A DNA stretch of 52,512 bases from Nemertoderma westbladi (Eukaryota; Xenacoelomorpha; Nemertodermatida; Nemertodermatidae), in contig JAUCBJ010007046.1 of assembly GCA_032718475.1 (NCBI GenBank), forward strand, positions 1 through 52,512, in the 5' to 3' direction. Shown here piece by piece: positions 18,426 to 28,464 of this stretch (the first letter of the stretch is position 1; the number at the start of each line of letters is the position of its first letter). The notes below the pieces were generated by a model that did not search any database, was not told where the DNA came from, and worked only from the letters and a program-made list of their open reading frames with translations. Made by a program: the position numbers and the translations under genes.

Positions 18426-19693
18426 CACGGTCGGGGTTATAGTTTGGTGTTTGGGCGCGTTTTGTGCCGTTAATACTGCCCTGTGCCTTTTGTACTGTAT
18501 ATACAAATTTAGTTTCAGTTAGATTTGCCTCGATTTAGCTTTAGTATCAGTTACCTGTTGGTTCTTTGGTTTTACGCTACACGCCAGACCGGCGTGGATA
18601 GGTTCTGCCATTGATACTGCTCAGTGCCATTTGTACTGTACATAGTAGCGCACGGCCCCGACTAATTGAGGCCCGTATTAATTTTCAGGATATTATGGGG
18701 TTTTTTATCAGTGTATTTGCTTGTGTCTCTTTACGCTAGACGTTTGTGCACGGACATTTCACACACGTCAGTACTGTAGATTTAGTGTCAGTGTATTTGC
18801 AAGTGTCTCTACGCTACACGTTTTTGCACGGACATTACACGTACGTCAGTACTGTAGATTTAGTTTCAGTGTACCAGCCTGTGCCTTTTTACGCTGCACG
18901 TTTGTGCACGGACAGTTCACATTTTTTCAGTGCATTTGCCTGTGTCTTTTTACGCTACAAGGTTGTTGTTCGCGCTTTCAGACCTTTGGCAGTTTAACCC
19001 GCCAAATTAGAATGTCTTCGATTTGCCTCGATTTAGCTTTAGTATCAGTTACCTGTTGGTTCTTTGGTTTGGTGTTTGGGCGCGTTTTGTGCCGTTAATA
19101 CTGCCATGTGCCTTTTGTACTGTATATACAAATTTAGTTTCAGTTGGATTTGCCTCGATTTAGCTTTAACATAAGGCTCTCTGTTGTTAATACTGCCCTA
19201 TGCCATTTGTACTGTAAATAGTATTTCGTACTGTAGTTGTTATCTCGCATACATAAGGCTCTCTGTTGTTAATACTGCCCTATGCCATTTGTACTGTAAA
19301 TGCATACGTAAGGCTCTCTGTTGTCAATACTGCCCTATGCCATTTGTACTGTAAATGGTAACGCACGGCCCTGCCTGATCACGTCCCGGTGCCAGACTGA
19401 TTGATTTGTTTCTATGACTAAGAGTTCAGTTGTTTATTTATGTTGTCAGCTCTACGGACCGGTGCTGCACGCTTCTTATAACCACATAGCAACCGTACTG
19501 CCGTAGGCGGAGTGTTGTTATTTGTACTGTACATATACATCGGTTTTATACATCGACTGGTAGTCTATTTCAGTATTTGTTAGTGTTTTCTGTTTGGCCT
19601 AACTGTAGTGCAGTAGTTTTTGTGCTGATGATGCCCCAAAGGGGAGAAATTAATCCACTGTTTACATAATTATACTGAAGTGTTTATTGGGCG
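18426..19693 (+). repeat. Second PLE pseudo-LTR
   Basis: A copy of 13951-15074 with an internal rearrangement. Around 18960-19190 the array breaks, and part of the proximal UTR (GTTTGGGCGCGTTTTGTGCC, GATTTGCCTCGATTTAGC) is repeated. The CTGCCCTATGCCATTTGTAC repeats follow to about 19360. Confidence 0.8.
19622..19658 (+). ncRNA. Hammerhead-ribozyme-like motif, second pseudo-LTR
   Basis: It matches the first copy base for base in the core: CTGATGA at 19625-19631, GAAA at 19646-19649, predicted cleavage after C19655, and stem I GTG/CAC at 19622-19624 and 19656-19658. It lies 36 bp before the ATG of the PLE-BEL fusion ORF. Two sites 4.6 kb apart would release a unit-length RNA. Confidence 0.65.
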
Positions 19694-21637
19694 ATGAAAC
19701 TCCTTGTTGTTTTAATAACTGTCACGATGGTTATTGGAGCCGTAGTCTCTACTTTACCAAAGGGTGGAGTATGTACACGCTGGGACAAGAAAGTGTTGTA
19801 CATGAATGAACAACAACGACGAAGTCCTATCATGGCTGATCTCATGTCTTTCTTAGATAGTGAAGTAAAATTACAACTCATAAGGCAGGCCAGAGAGAAA
19901 ACATCGGAAAATAAGGTAAGTGAGAAACCCGATTCTAGGAGAAGGATAATACCAGTGTGTTATACTGACGACGGCGAAAGCCAAGCTTCTCAAGAAGAGG
20001 ACAGCGGGAAAGACACAGCAAAATCTTACTATGACAACAAGACCTATAAAGACGTAAGTAAATACAAGTCTCGAACCAGTGACAGTAGAGAACAGGTAAC
20101 AACAACTCCTCCTACGTCTCCTAAGAGAATTCACGGAAGAAAGCCCGAAGAAAGAACGAGAGTGCATAACGTTAACCAAGTTAAGGTGAGTAACATCAAA
20201 CCAAAATGTGCGCTGTGCGACGGGCCTCACCGTTTGAGTGCGTGTGCTGAATTTCTAAAGAAATCCCCTGTAGACAGACGTACAGTCCTGTGGAATAAGC
20301 GGTTATGCTATAATTGCCTCAGATCAGGACACCAACGGCGAACCTGTTACTCCGACGCAAAGTGTGCAAAGTGTGGCGCGAAACATCACATTTTGTTACA
20401 CAGTGAGTTCGAACGAGACAACCCGAGTCAGGTAAGTGAGCCCGAATTACATGTCCAATTCAGTGATGTGAACGACACTGACCAAGGTTCTGAGTGGGAA
20501 GGATTCTATACAGACGAATTCTCCGATGCCAACGAATCCTGTTATCTAATAAATACCACAGTGTATCGAGCACTTACGGATGAAAAGGACACTGACGAGT
20601 TTACTCCAACTCCTTTTGACAAACAACCATCTTGGAAAGTTCCAACTTCCAACATAGGAATAAGAGAATTTCCTGTAGTGCAAGTTCGAGTTCATGGTCC
20701 CAACAAGAGTTACATAGTGAACGCCCTACTTGACTCCGGCAGCACAGGAACATTCATCGATCAAGAACTAGCCGAAGATATCTTTGCTGGACAACCCAAA
20801 TTCCAAACTAAGTTGAATATGTCCGGAATTATGCAGGTTTGGAAATCTACCATAACGGCAGATTACTATGTAGGTGCGTTGTCCACCCCCCAGGATAAAT
20901 TAGGAGCACAAAGTATAAGGTCAGTAAAAATGGTGGCTATAAAGAACTTCGCTACTACCCAAGCAGACCTTTATAATTGGGACGAGGATGAGAGCATCCA
21001 ACATCTTAAGATACCTCGATTCCAGACAGATTATCCTGGAGTGCAAATACTTATCGGCCAAAACGCGCACGAGGCGCTCGAGACATTGGAAAAACGACCT
21101 GCTCAACCGCAGCCACTACAAACCTATGCGGTAAGAACTAGAGTAGGTTGGTACTTTACTGGTCCTTCCCGCAGAACTCTCGAAGAGAGACTACCATCAG
21201 AAAGACTATACCAGATAAATGGTTTGGAAGTGGAGAGCAGTGAAGTGGACGAACTAACTGAGGGAACACCATACTCCTCAGATAATGACGATATTAACTC
21301 CAATGAAGATCAATGGAGACATCGCCCCGAGATGATTAATCTAGCCGACATCGCTTCCAGAGGAGCGACTCCTCAAGAACGGATAGATACTCCCGGCTGG
21401 TTAGGTGGACCCGACTCCCTAAGTAAAGAAGAAGATGAATGGCCTCCTCATCTTACCACGGCGGAGAGTAGACAGGCCAAGGGAGCGGAGAAAGTAACAC
21501 GACAACCCAATCACCCAGCTGGTCGTTTATGTTTACTGAAAAGAGACCAAAAACTGTCCGGAAACTATGGAAGGCAAGATACTCTTCCTACGACCACTTC
21601 CCTAATCCGACAAATATCTAGGGACTCCATAACGTAA
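19694..21637 (+). pseudogene. BEL/Pao gag-protease remnant fused to PLE leader
   Basis: An open 647-codon frame. The first 12 codons (MKLLVVLITVTM) are the PLE leader and the rest is BEL/Pao. Three knuckle motifs lie at about 172-240 (CALCDGPHRLSAC, CYNCLRSGHQRRTC, CAKCGAKHHILLH), and a retropepsin-like active site follows (LLDSGSTGTFID, D347). The RT and RNase H that should follow are missing, and the frame passes into the short conserved stretch that precedes integrase in Pao elements (LADIASRGATPQERIDTPGW). The integrase is also missing. The gag N-terminus is not recognisable. The element is internally deleted and non-autonomous, yet the deletions left the frame open. Several in-frame GGTAAGTGAG-like strings could act as splice donors. 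Whether the fusion is translated is unknown. Confidence 0.75.
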
Positions 21638-23274
21638 TAACATATGGAGTGGGTGTGTGACTATATCATTTTATATTTGTTTTTTATTTTATATTTATGT
21701 ATGTATTATTACGTAATTTTATTATAATCGTTTTCTTTAATTTTATTTAGTAGAATGTTATTTTAGCGATTATTTAGTAAATTAGTGCAATATATTAGTG
21801 TTTATTACGTACTTAATTACTTATAATATATTTAGTGCGACGGCAAGAAATAATTATTTTTCTCTTTCCTTACTGTATTATCCTTACTGTACGTATTATA
21901 TTATAAATGCGAGACTATAGTAAGATGACATGTCAGTACTTATTAAAGTACAATAAAGCCACTACTATATTCATGTATTATTGGTAGGCAGAGTATTAGG
22001 AATGCAAAGTTCAGATCCTCGTGTCTCGGCTAAACCAAGCTCTGGGTAGACCTTGGAAACGACTTGCCTCTTCACACTGACATTGCTTCGTGCGATATTG
22101 CTCTTCTACCTTATATTAAATAATATATATAGTAGCGTGATGTCCCTCTAACAGTAGCGTAAATCGCAAATAAATCTGTTAAACTTTTGACCTTCTGTAA
22201 TTCTAGTCGATTAAGATATCGTGGCACCCACCGATATACTTGAAAGACAAATTCTAGAATCAGTGGTTAATGTCCCCAGACAAGTTCTGGAATAAATCGG
22301 TGCCCATCCTAAATATTAATTTAATATTTATTAAAATCTGTAAAATCCCGATCCTTTAAAATTTCTAGTCAATTAAGATATCGCAGTATTTACCGATATT
22401 CTTAGAAGGACTATTTTATAGAATTAAGGATCCTAAGTCCCCAGATATGCTCTGGAATAAAATTTGTGTCAATTTAACATCAAATAATAAAATTCACGGG
22501 AATAAATTTAAATTCATATTCAAATGAATTTCATAAATTGTCATTTTGTGCAATTTATAACATTCCCAAAATTCCAGTAATTAATAGATCATGGGAGCGG
22601 AGATTCATATTGAGTGTATTAGAGTGTGAGAATCTCCAACATATAGTCAATAGCCGATAAAATTTATAAAATCATGCATAAAGAGGATATTGACAATTAA
22701 AGAATTACTATTAAATAACATCCCAGATCTGTATGCATGAGAATTACCCTAATTCTACCGCTAGTTTTCCATAATGTCACCATGGCAACACCCACGCTAG
22801 AATTAGAAGCAAGTTAAAGGAACAATAAAGGCTTGCCCCATTGCGTAGCATAAGAGAATACATAGCGCACTATTAGTATCCAAGGATACATAGTAATAAC
22901 GTGACATTCTGGAAGACAATGACTAACGGACAAAATGGCTTGCATGTGTGCAGTAAGTAATGATTGTATGGAATTTGTGCGTTTATAGGTGAATGATACT
23001 ACTAAAGTGTGTTTACAGTAGCTAATCGCAATTGTAAAGTAGCCTAACTCTACCGAGATAACCTCAAGTGGATTCAAGCCTTTGGGACGGACAGTGGTGG
23101 GACTTGTGTCGATTATCGTTGTCGTGCTGTTGCTACATGTTGGCGCAAACACTGCGACAGCGGTACATCGGCGCTGAGAAACCCACTGTCCGGGGGCAAA
23201 AGCCTAGTAGGCAGCGACGCCCGCTTGCCTAAAATATTAACTTATATTAATATTAATAAACTCAGATAGCAGAT
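21638..23274. other. AT-rich spacer, possible BEL LTR, imperfect tandem repeat
   Basis: No supported gene. A purine-rich GGAGTGGG followed by TGTGTGACTATATC near 21645-21665 might mark the start of a BEL 3' LTR, with AATAAA near 21951, but no partner LTR is visible. Two imperfect copies of a unit near 170 bp lie at about 22185-22480 (shared TTCTAGTC.ATTAAGATATCG, ACCGATAT, GTCCCCAGA, CTCTGGAATAAA). A small hairpin (AGGCAGCG/CGCTTGCCT) lies at about 23210-23231, just before the next ORF. Confidence 0.5.
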
Positions 23275-23574
23275 ATGACGGAATTAATAGAAGATGACCT
23301 TGGTATTAGAGAGCGATATACTCTACCTTTACAAGCGTTTGTGGATAGCTTGATACGCGGTGAAGCCGATCCGACTATTACGGAGGACGATGGTCGTTAT
23401 ATCGAACCGCCGATGTCCCAAGAGCAACTTACGCGTGAATTGGACTATCGAAAATTAACCGCTCGCTATACGCATCGTAATGGTACGTATATGGACTTCT
23501 TAACTACCGGCCATCCTATCGATTTACATGATACGGACGATGTAGACACCCTAAAGGGAAATGGTTCTATTTAA
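23275..23574 (+). CDS. Unrecognised small acidic ORF (ORF-a of overlapping pair)
   Basis: 99 residues, rich in D/E (MTELIEDDLGIRERYTLPLQ at the start, HDTDDVDT near the end), with no cysteines, membrane segment or known motif. Its last 14 bases overlap the ATG (23561) of the next ORF in the +1 frame, an arrangement typical of compact viral or retroelement genomes and unusual for animal genes. Codon use looks like real coding sequence and matches the next ORF. The likely role, inferred only from position, is an N-terminal or accessory partner of the zinc-knuckle protein, possibly joined to it by frameshifting or reinitiation. Confidence 0.5.
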   Translation: MTELIEDDLGIRERYTLPLQAFVDSLIRGEADPTITEDDGRYIEPPMSQEQLTRELDYRKLTARYTHRNGTYMDFLTTGHPIDLHDTDDVDTLKGNGSI

Positions 23575-24724
23575 ATATCATACCCAGCGGAGTCGTAACG
23601 ATAAACCGAGAATAGATCACGAAAATTCTATTCGTAACAGACTGGGAAGACGAACCAATATGCCTAGAATCTGAGGAGATTCAGCCTATCGCGCTCGGAA
23701 CAGCGACTACGATTACAGCCTAGAATGGTATCAAGGTCCACAGTGTCTTACTGCGTATGATTATCGCCATGCCAATTATGTTTCTAGACAACGTTGTCGG
23801 CTGTGCGCATCGAGAGACCATATTACGTCTATGGACACCAACGATCTTTGTTCCTATTTCCACGAGCAACCGTCGACGAAAATCTATTGTGCATATTGTC
23901 GGCTTAATAATTTGCACATTTTTGCTGTCTGCCCCCAATTTATGACTCAATGCCATCATTGTCAATTAAAAGGACACGCCAGCTTTGATTGTCCCTTTAA
24001 CCATGATTTAGAGAGCGTAGATGAAATGATTGTACTACGTTATATCAGAGCTTGGGAAGCGAACGCGGATTTACATTGTGATTCACGCCATCGCTATTAT
24101 CCTGGACGCGCCTACGAAGGAGTTTATGCGTTCCATCCATATTTGTTTGCCTCCGTCGAGCAGAAATCGCGCCTATCAAGTTATGAACTATTGAAGCGCG
24201 TTGGAGAATGTATTTCAACCAAATATGTACGCAAATTCCTCAGGAGCATTAATCCGAGTGACATCAATTCGTATAACTTAATAAACTTTATCCGTCAAGA
24301 TCCGGCCTATGGAGACTTATTTGTCAACTCACACCCTGAGTTACAGGAAGTATATCGACGGCCTTACGAGTACAGAGCCCGCGAACGCGAGTTGGAAAGA
24401 ACCATTAAACCAAGGAAGTTTCTAACTGCCTATGGTCCACCCACGGCCCTCGTTCAGACCACTCGTAAAGGACCCGTAAGAGCGGCTGTCTTGAAACGAG
24501 CTCTCAAAGCCGTTAGACTCCTCTCCCCGGACGTTGATGTCAATCAACCCGGTACTTCGACCGGCGGATATACCGATCGCAATCCCATACCTTCTGATGC
24601 AATCATATTGCACCCTTCACCCAGGAGTTATAGCCCTCCTCGTAAAGTGGCTCGCCCCAAAGAGAAAAGGACTCTTGCTAGCTTTAAAAAACTGCGTAAA
24701 CGCCGTCCGCGCAAGAAAGACTAA
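23561..24724 (+). CDS. Unrecognised zinc-knuckle basic protein, one in-frame TGA (ORF-b)
   Basis: From ATG 23561 the frame is open for 37 codons, meets TGA at 23672-23674, then stays open for 349 codons to 24724. The next ATG is at 23831. Three CCHC motifs follow each other after the TGA: C-x2-C-x4-H-x9-C (CRLCASRDH...C), C-x2-C-x5-H-x4-C (CAYCRLNNLHIFAVC) and C-x2-C-x4-H-x4-C (CHHCQLKGHASFDC). The first lies just before, and spans, the ATG at 23831, so translation from that ATG would lose it. A helical middle region (YIRAWEANADLH...) and a strongly basic C-terminus (KKLRKRRPRKKD) complete it. This suggests RNA or DNA binding, as in gag/nucleocapsid proteins or, more remotely, Nanos-type fingers. 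No polymerase gene is adjacent. I do not recognise the family. Confidence 0.5.
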
Positions 24725-26237
24725 CTGTTTAGAGTATTTACGTATATTAGAAACTGTGATTTTTGTATATTTATAGACTCAAATCCCATTTTCTGGGAGC
24801 GGTGTAAAAGCTTCTGTGGGATATAACTGGCCCCTTTTGCTTCGCAATCCAGTTTCCCCCCAGGCGCTGGAATACTCTAAAAAGGTTCTCTAACTGTATA
24901 TATATTCCCCTCGCCCGCAAGGTACCGTTACAGGTGTTTTAACGGACATAAAAGTCATTCTGCTATATACGTGTTTTGGCGGACATGGTAAGGCAAAAAA
25001 CCTGCAATGCACCAACTACCTTTCACAGCTTAGCCGTGATGATTCATATTACGACATCTAACAGCTGGTTGCTGACATGGAAACAGCCAGTGGATGCATG
25101 GTTCTTTGTTTGGCTTGAGCCAATCAGAGCGATTTTTCCTGTCGACGTGTAGCTTTTCGGCCGATCATAAGGAGAGTGTTCAGTCTTACTGTTTTTACTT
25201 GATACTTTGTTGTTATTGCTGTCTAAGCCAGAAACACCGGCTTTTTGGTAAGAACTCTAGTAAACTGCTTAGATTATAGAAAGTATAACTGTTACCGGCG
25301 GTGTTACCTCACTTAATTTAACTGCACTAATCATATTGTTTGTACTGCTATTTACCGTCAGTTATTAATTGTATCTATTTGTTGATGGAAATATTGCTCT
25401 TTGGAGAATACGGATAAATCACCCAAAATTCCCAATTTTCTTGATACACTACAGGTTAGAGAGGCGGGCTATATATAACAATTGCGATTTATATCAATGT
25501 GGTGTGTATTGAATCTAATGTTATTTAGTAGACACTACCTGAGTCAATTGCTGTTCTCTTTATGTGTGATCAAATATACTGACGGTCGGCAGAATAGTGT
25601 GCATGATTGTGAGTGTGATGTGACTGGTAACAAAGCATTTCCTAAAGAATGCGACTTATACTTTAATCATAAGCCTTATCGTTGCGTTTAGTATAAGTCC
25701 TAGCTCTGTTTAAATAGATAGAGCGCCACGTCCTAAAGGAACTGTTAATATTTCCCGAAAGTTAATAATATCTGTCAGAAATTACATATTAGTGATCTAT
25801 CGAATAATACAATAGGTTTACACTGCAACCTTACACTGCAATAATAAAATCTAAGCATCCGAATTCAGCCTCCCGGGTGTAGATCCATCGGGTGAATGAT
25901 CGCGCATGGGCTGGCTTCGGCTAATGTTTTGTTTATTAGCATAAAATATTGTCGTATGCTAAAGATGTGTTAATTAACTAAAAGACATATAAATTTTGGC
26001 AGGTTAAACTGCTAAAGGTCTTCAAAAGCGCGAACAGTTAGGTCAGGATATTAACTCAACCAGCTACTCTAGACAGGAAAAAAAGATGACCCCGTGTACA
26101 CAAATTATGTTTACTACTTATTTCAACAATACAACAGAGAGACCACAGGTGAGTCAACAGAGCGAACCAAAGAGAGTCAAATAAGAGACAACTGTTGAGT
26201 CAACCGAAAGAATATGTATGAGATTTTTCAGGACACA
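24725..26237. other. Spacer after the zinc-knuckle ORFs, no gene recognised
   Basis: About 24790-24890 has short complementary segments (ATCCCATTTTCTGGGAG, CTTCTGTGGGAT) that may fold. A 69-codon ORF at 25482-25691 begins with a hydrophobic stretch and has a cysteine-containing tail (HDCECDVTGNKAFPKECDLY). It could be an exon of a secreted protein, but nothing else supports it. Confidence 0.4.
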
Positions 26238-26501
26238 TCATGAATAATAATGAATATGTGATACAATGCCCCCAGATACGGTAAAATTCTTACTGTTTAT
26301 AGCGATGTAATTAAGCTCAATCTCCCGGTAGAATATAAGACTGGTATTGCCGATAAAATAGGAATCGTGTTGATCAAGTTTTTCGATTTGTAAATATATG
26401 TGGTAGTCAGTTACTCTAACTCTTGGTAACCGTAATTGGATCCACGGCCCAAAGTAAGTCTCGTTTCGTTCGTCACCTCCAATAATATCGCATTCGTACA
26501 A
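26238..26501 (-). pseudogene. M1 aminopeptidase N-domain exon or remnant
   Basis: The 87-residue frame includes LRLPRVRVTDYHIYLQIEKL, then an acidic linker, then TSLIFYREIELNYIAINSKN and FTVSG. This follows the opening strands of the M1 aminopeptidase N-terminal domain (consensus RLP..v.P.hYdl.l, G...I...v...t..i.lhsk.l.i). No good splice acceptor precedes it (an AG at about 26514 has a weak pyrimidine tract), no clear donor follows, and no neighbouring exon is visible. It may be one exon of a dispersed gene or a fragment. The catalytic HExxH region is not in the window. Confidence 0.4.
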
Positions 26502-26859
26502 AGTTCGTTTCTAAATTAGTTTTTTTCGTCTCCTGAACATTTCTCGTCGCTAAAACCATTTTGTTTTTTATTACTAAAATTACTTAATAAAAGTCAAAAC
26601 GTTATGACCATGAAGATGGAATTGTCAATAAAATTTATGCCCTGGCTATACTGTACGTTTGGTACTGGTACACAGATGCTGACTAGTAAGGATAATATTT
26701 AAAAATAATATTTAAAAAATTACACTCGTATCACAAAAATTTAACAAAATACGAAATAAACATAGTCATCGGATGGTCAGCTAGATATAGCCAATGTTCT
26801 CCATTGATAACTCAGTTAAGTGATTCAATAATAATCGTTAAAATCTGATGTATTTTAAT
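26502..26859. other. AT-rich spacer, nothing recognised
   Basis: Simple AT-rich DNA between the aminopeptidase-like exon and the AACGTTA-rich block. No gene or clear repeat was seen. Confidence 0.5.
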
Positions 26860-27175
26860 GCTAAATTAACGTTAATAATGAACGTTAAAAATTAACGTTA
26901 CATCAACGTTAAAAAATTTGTAAATGTCAGATCTCTGTTGATTTTTAACGTATAATTACAGTAAAAATTAACGTTAAAAATTAACATTAAAGTAACGTTA
27001 AAAAATATGGTATTGTCAGATAATTGTCTATTTTTGACGTATAATTACTGTAAAAAATTAACGTTAAAAATTGACAGAATTCTAACGTATTTTAACGTAG
27101 GTTTATGGTTAAATTCTAACTGTCATTTTTTAACGAATGTCTAACATAAACCCAACGTTAGATTAACGTTGGTGG
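26860..27175. repeat. AACGTTA-rich repeat block
   Basis: More than ten copies of the palindromic core AACGTT, or near variants, are embedded in A/T runs (TTAACGTTAAAAATTAACGTT). A longer imperfect unit of about 100 bp (TTGTCAGAT...TTTTTAACGTATAATTACAGTAAAAATTAACGTT) appears twice. Confidence 0.7.
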
Positions 27176-27185
27176 TTTGCAGGGA

Positions 27186-27306
27186 GGTTACTGTGTGATA
27201 CCCCAACTATTCCTACCGTGCCGAGGGCGTGACCCCCCCATCCACCCCCCCCCCCCCCCCCCCCTTAATAATATAAATCAAAGCCGGTGTATGGTAGGCC
27301 TTGGGC
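27186..27306. repeat. Dispersed repeat with C tract, copy 1
   Basis: The segment from CTGTGTGATACCCCAACTAT to GTATGGTAGGCCTTGGGC recurs at 41379-41464. Here the C tract is about 20 bases plus neighbouring C-rich sequence, against about seven bases in the other copy. The flanks differ. Confidence 0.75.
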
Positions 27307-27359
27307 CTATACTTCTATTTATTTATTATAATTATTTGTTTTTGATTAACGCTACTAAT

Positions 27360-27760
27360 TGAATTGCACCCCAAATTATATGATTTAACACCAAAATAAA
27401 TTATTTTCCACCAAATATATTTTTTTGTCTCACCAATTCACATCCCCCAATATTGAATATCCCTCTCACGAAAAACAATTATCTAATATCTATCCCCAAA
27501 AACAATTATTCATCCACCAAAAACAATTATTCATCCCCCAAAAACAATTATTCGTCCCCCAAAAACAATATTTGATTCCCCAAAAACAATTATTCATCCC
27601 CCAAAAATAATTATTCTTCCCCAAAAAACAATTATTCATCCTCCAAAAACAATTATTCATCCCACAAAAACAATTATTCTACCCCCAAAAACAATTATTG
27701 ATTCCCCAAAAACAATTATTCATCCCCCAAAAATAATTACAAGTACTTGTCAAACAAAAA
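27360..27760. repeat. CCCCAAAAACAATTATTCAT minisatellite (left arm)
   Basis: About a dozen units of 20-21 bp (CCCCAAAAACAATTATTCAT) occupy 27485-27735. They are preceded by related CACCAAA...AATTA sequence. The G-rich complement-like array at 29255-29740 makes a degenerate inverted pair with this one. Confidence 0.75.
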
Positions 27761-28189
27761 AAAATTATTCCAGCACCAAATATTTTATATTAAATCCTGG
27801 TATTCTTCACATGGGCGCATGCTTCAGTCTTCAGTTACAATATTCGTACCGATAGACGTATTGCCTTCAGAACAACGTATTCTGTTATTAGGTTTCGTAC
27901 CGATGTACCTACAGTATTATGCCTACTTCAGTTTCAGTATTCGTACCTATAGGCCTATTGCCTATTTATTATTGCCTATGTCCTACTGTATTACTTATTC
28001 TGTTATTAGGTTTCAGTATTACAGCAGTACCGTACTGAAGTATTTGTCGGCAGTGATTTTTTATGTCCTTTTATTTGACTTTTTTTGTCCTCCTTTTTTT
28101 TACGAATTGTGCATAATGACTTTTGTTGTCCTTTTAATGACTTTTGTTGTCCTTTTAATAACTTTTGATGTATGTATTTCTTCAAACTG

Positions 28190-28320
28190 TCAGACTGCTG
28201 ATTTCTGGACTGTCAGACAGTTGATTTCAACATGCCTATGCCAAAACATTCAAAATTTGTTGATTTCTGGTCTGTCGGACAGTTGGTTTCACTATGCCTG
28301 TGCCAAAACATTCCATGATT
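28190..28320. repeat. 62-bp tandem duplication
   Basis: GTTGATTTCTGG.CTGTC.GACAGTTG through GCCAAAACATTC occurs twice in tandem with several differences. It lies between the minisatellite and the 67-bp satellite. Confidence 0.65.
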
Positions 28321-28464
28321 CCATGATTTATAGACTATGAGATAGAATTCCATATGCGCCTGTTGTAAAAAGACTCTAAATTTAATAGTTTGTGGTTGTT
28401 GTCGATAATCGATTACCACATGACGTAGCAAAACACTCATTTTATAGCCAAAAACAATTACCAA

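Larger units (their letters stand above)
12688..19730 (+). mobile_element. Penelope-like element, partial tandem array
   Basis: Segment 12688-15107 is repeated directly at 17160-19730 with about 1% coding difference by eye, and 2.05 kb of single-copy sequence lies between. Read as units, this is a 5'-truncated copy (from the RT domain onward) joined head-to-tail to a complete copy, followed by the first bases of a third. That pseudo-LTR arrangement is characteristic of Penelope-like elements. The complete ORF encodes RT plus GIY-YIG endonuclease, and each repeat carries a hammerhead-like motif just upstream of the ORF start. No target duplication is evident. The left junction lies in AT-rich DNA (...AATATTATG|TTGGGGCAGG), and the right junction enters a BEL/Pao remnant. 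Confidence 0.85.

Noticed and set aside
22814-23152. 112-codon minus-strand ORF
   Set aside because: No recognisable domain, no splice support, and composition like the surrounding spacer.
25482-25691. Small secreted cysteine-containing protein
   Set aside because: Only 69 codons with a generic hydrophobic start. No exon partners or repeat copies support it, so it is mentioned only within the spacer entry.
27485-27735. Interstitial telomere candidate (CCCCAAAA-like)
   Set aside because: The unit is 20-21 bp and irregular, not a short telomeric repeat, and animal telomeres are usually TTAGGG.
27747-28340. 197-codon hydrophobic ORF
   Set aside because: Tyr/Phe/Leu-rich translation of T-rich low-complexity DNA and repeats (TTTTGTTGTCCTTTTAATGA units). 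No family resemblance.
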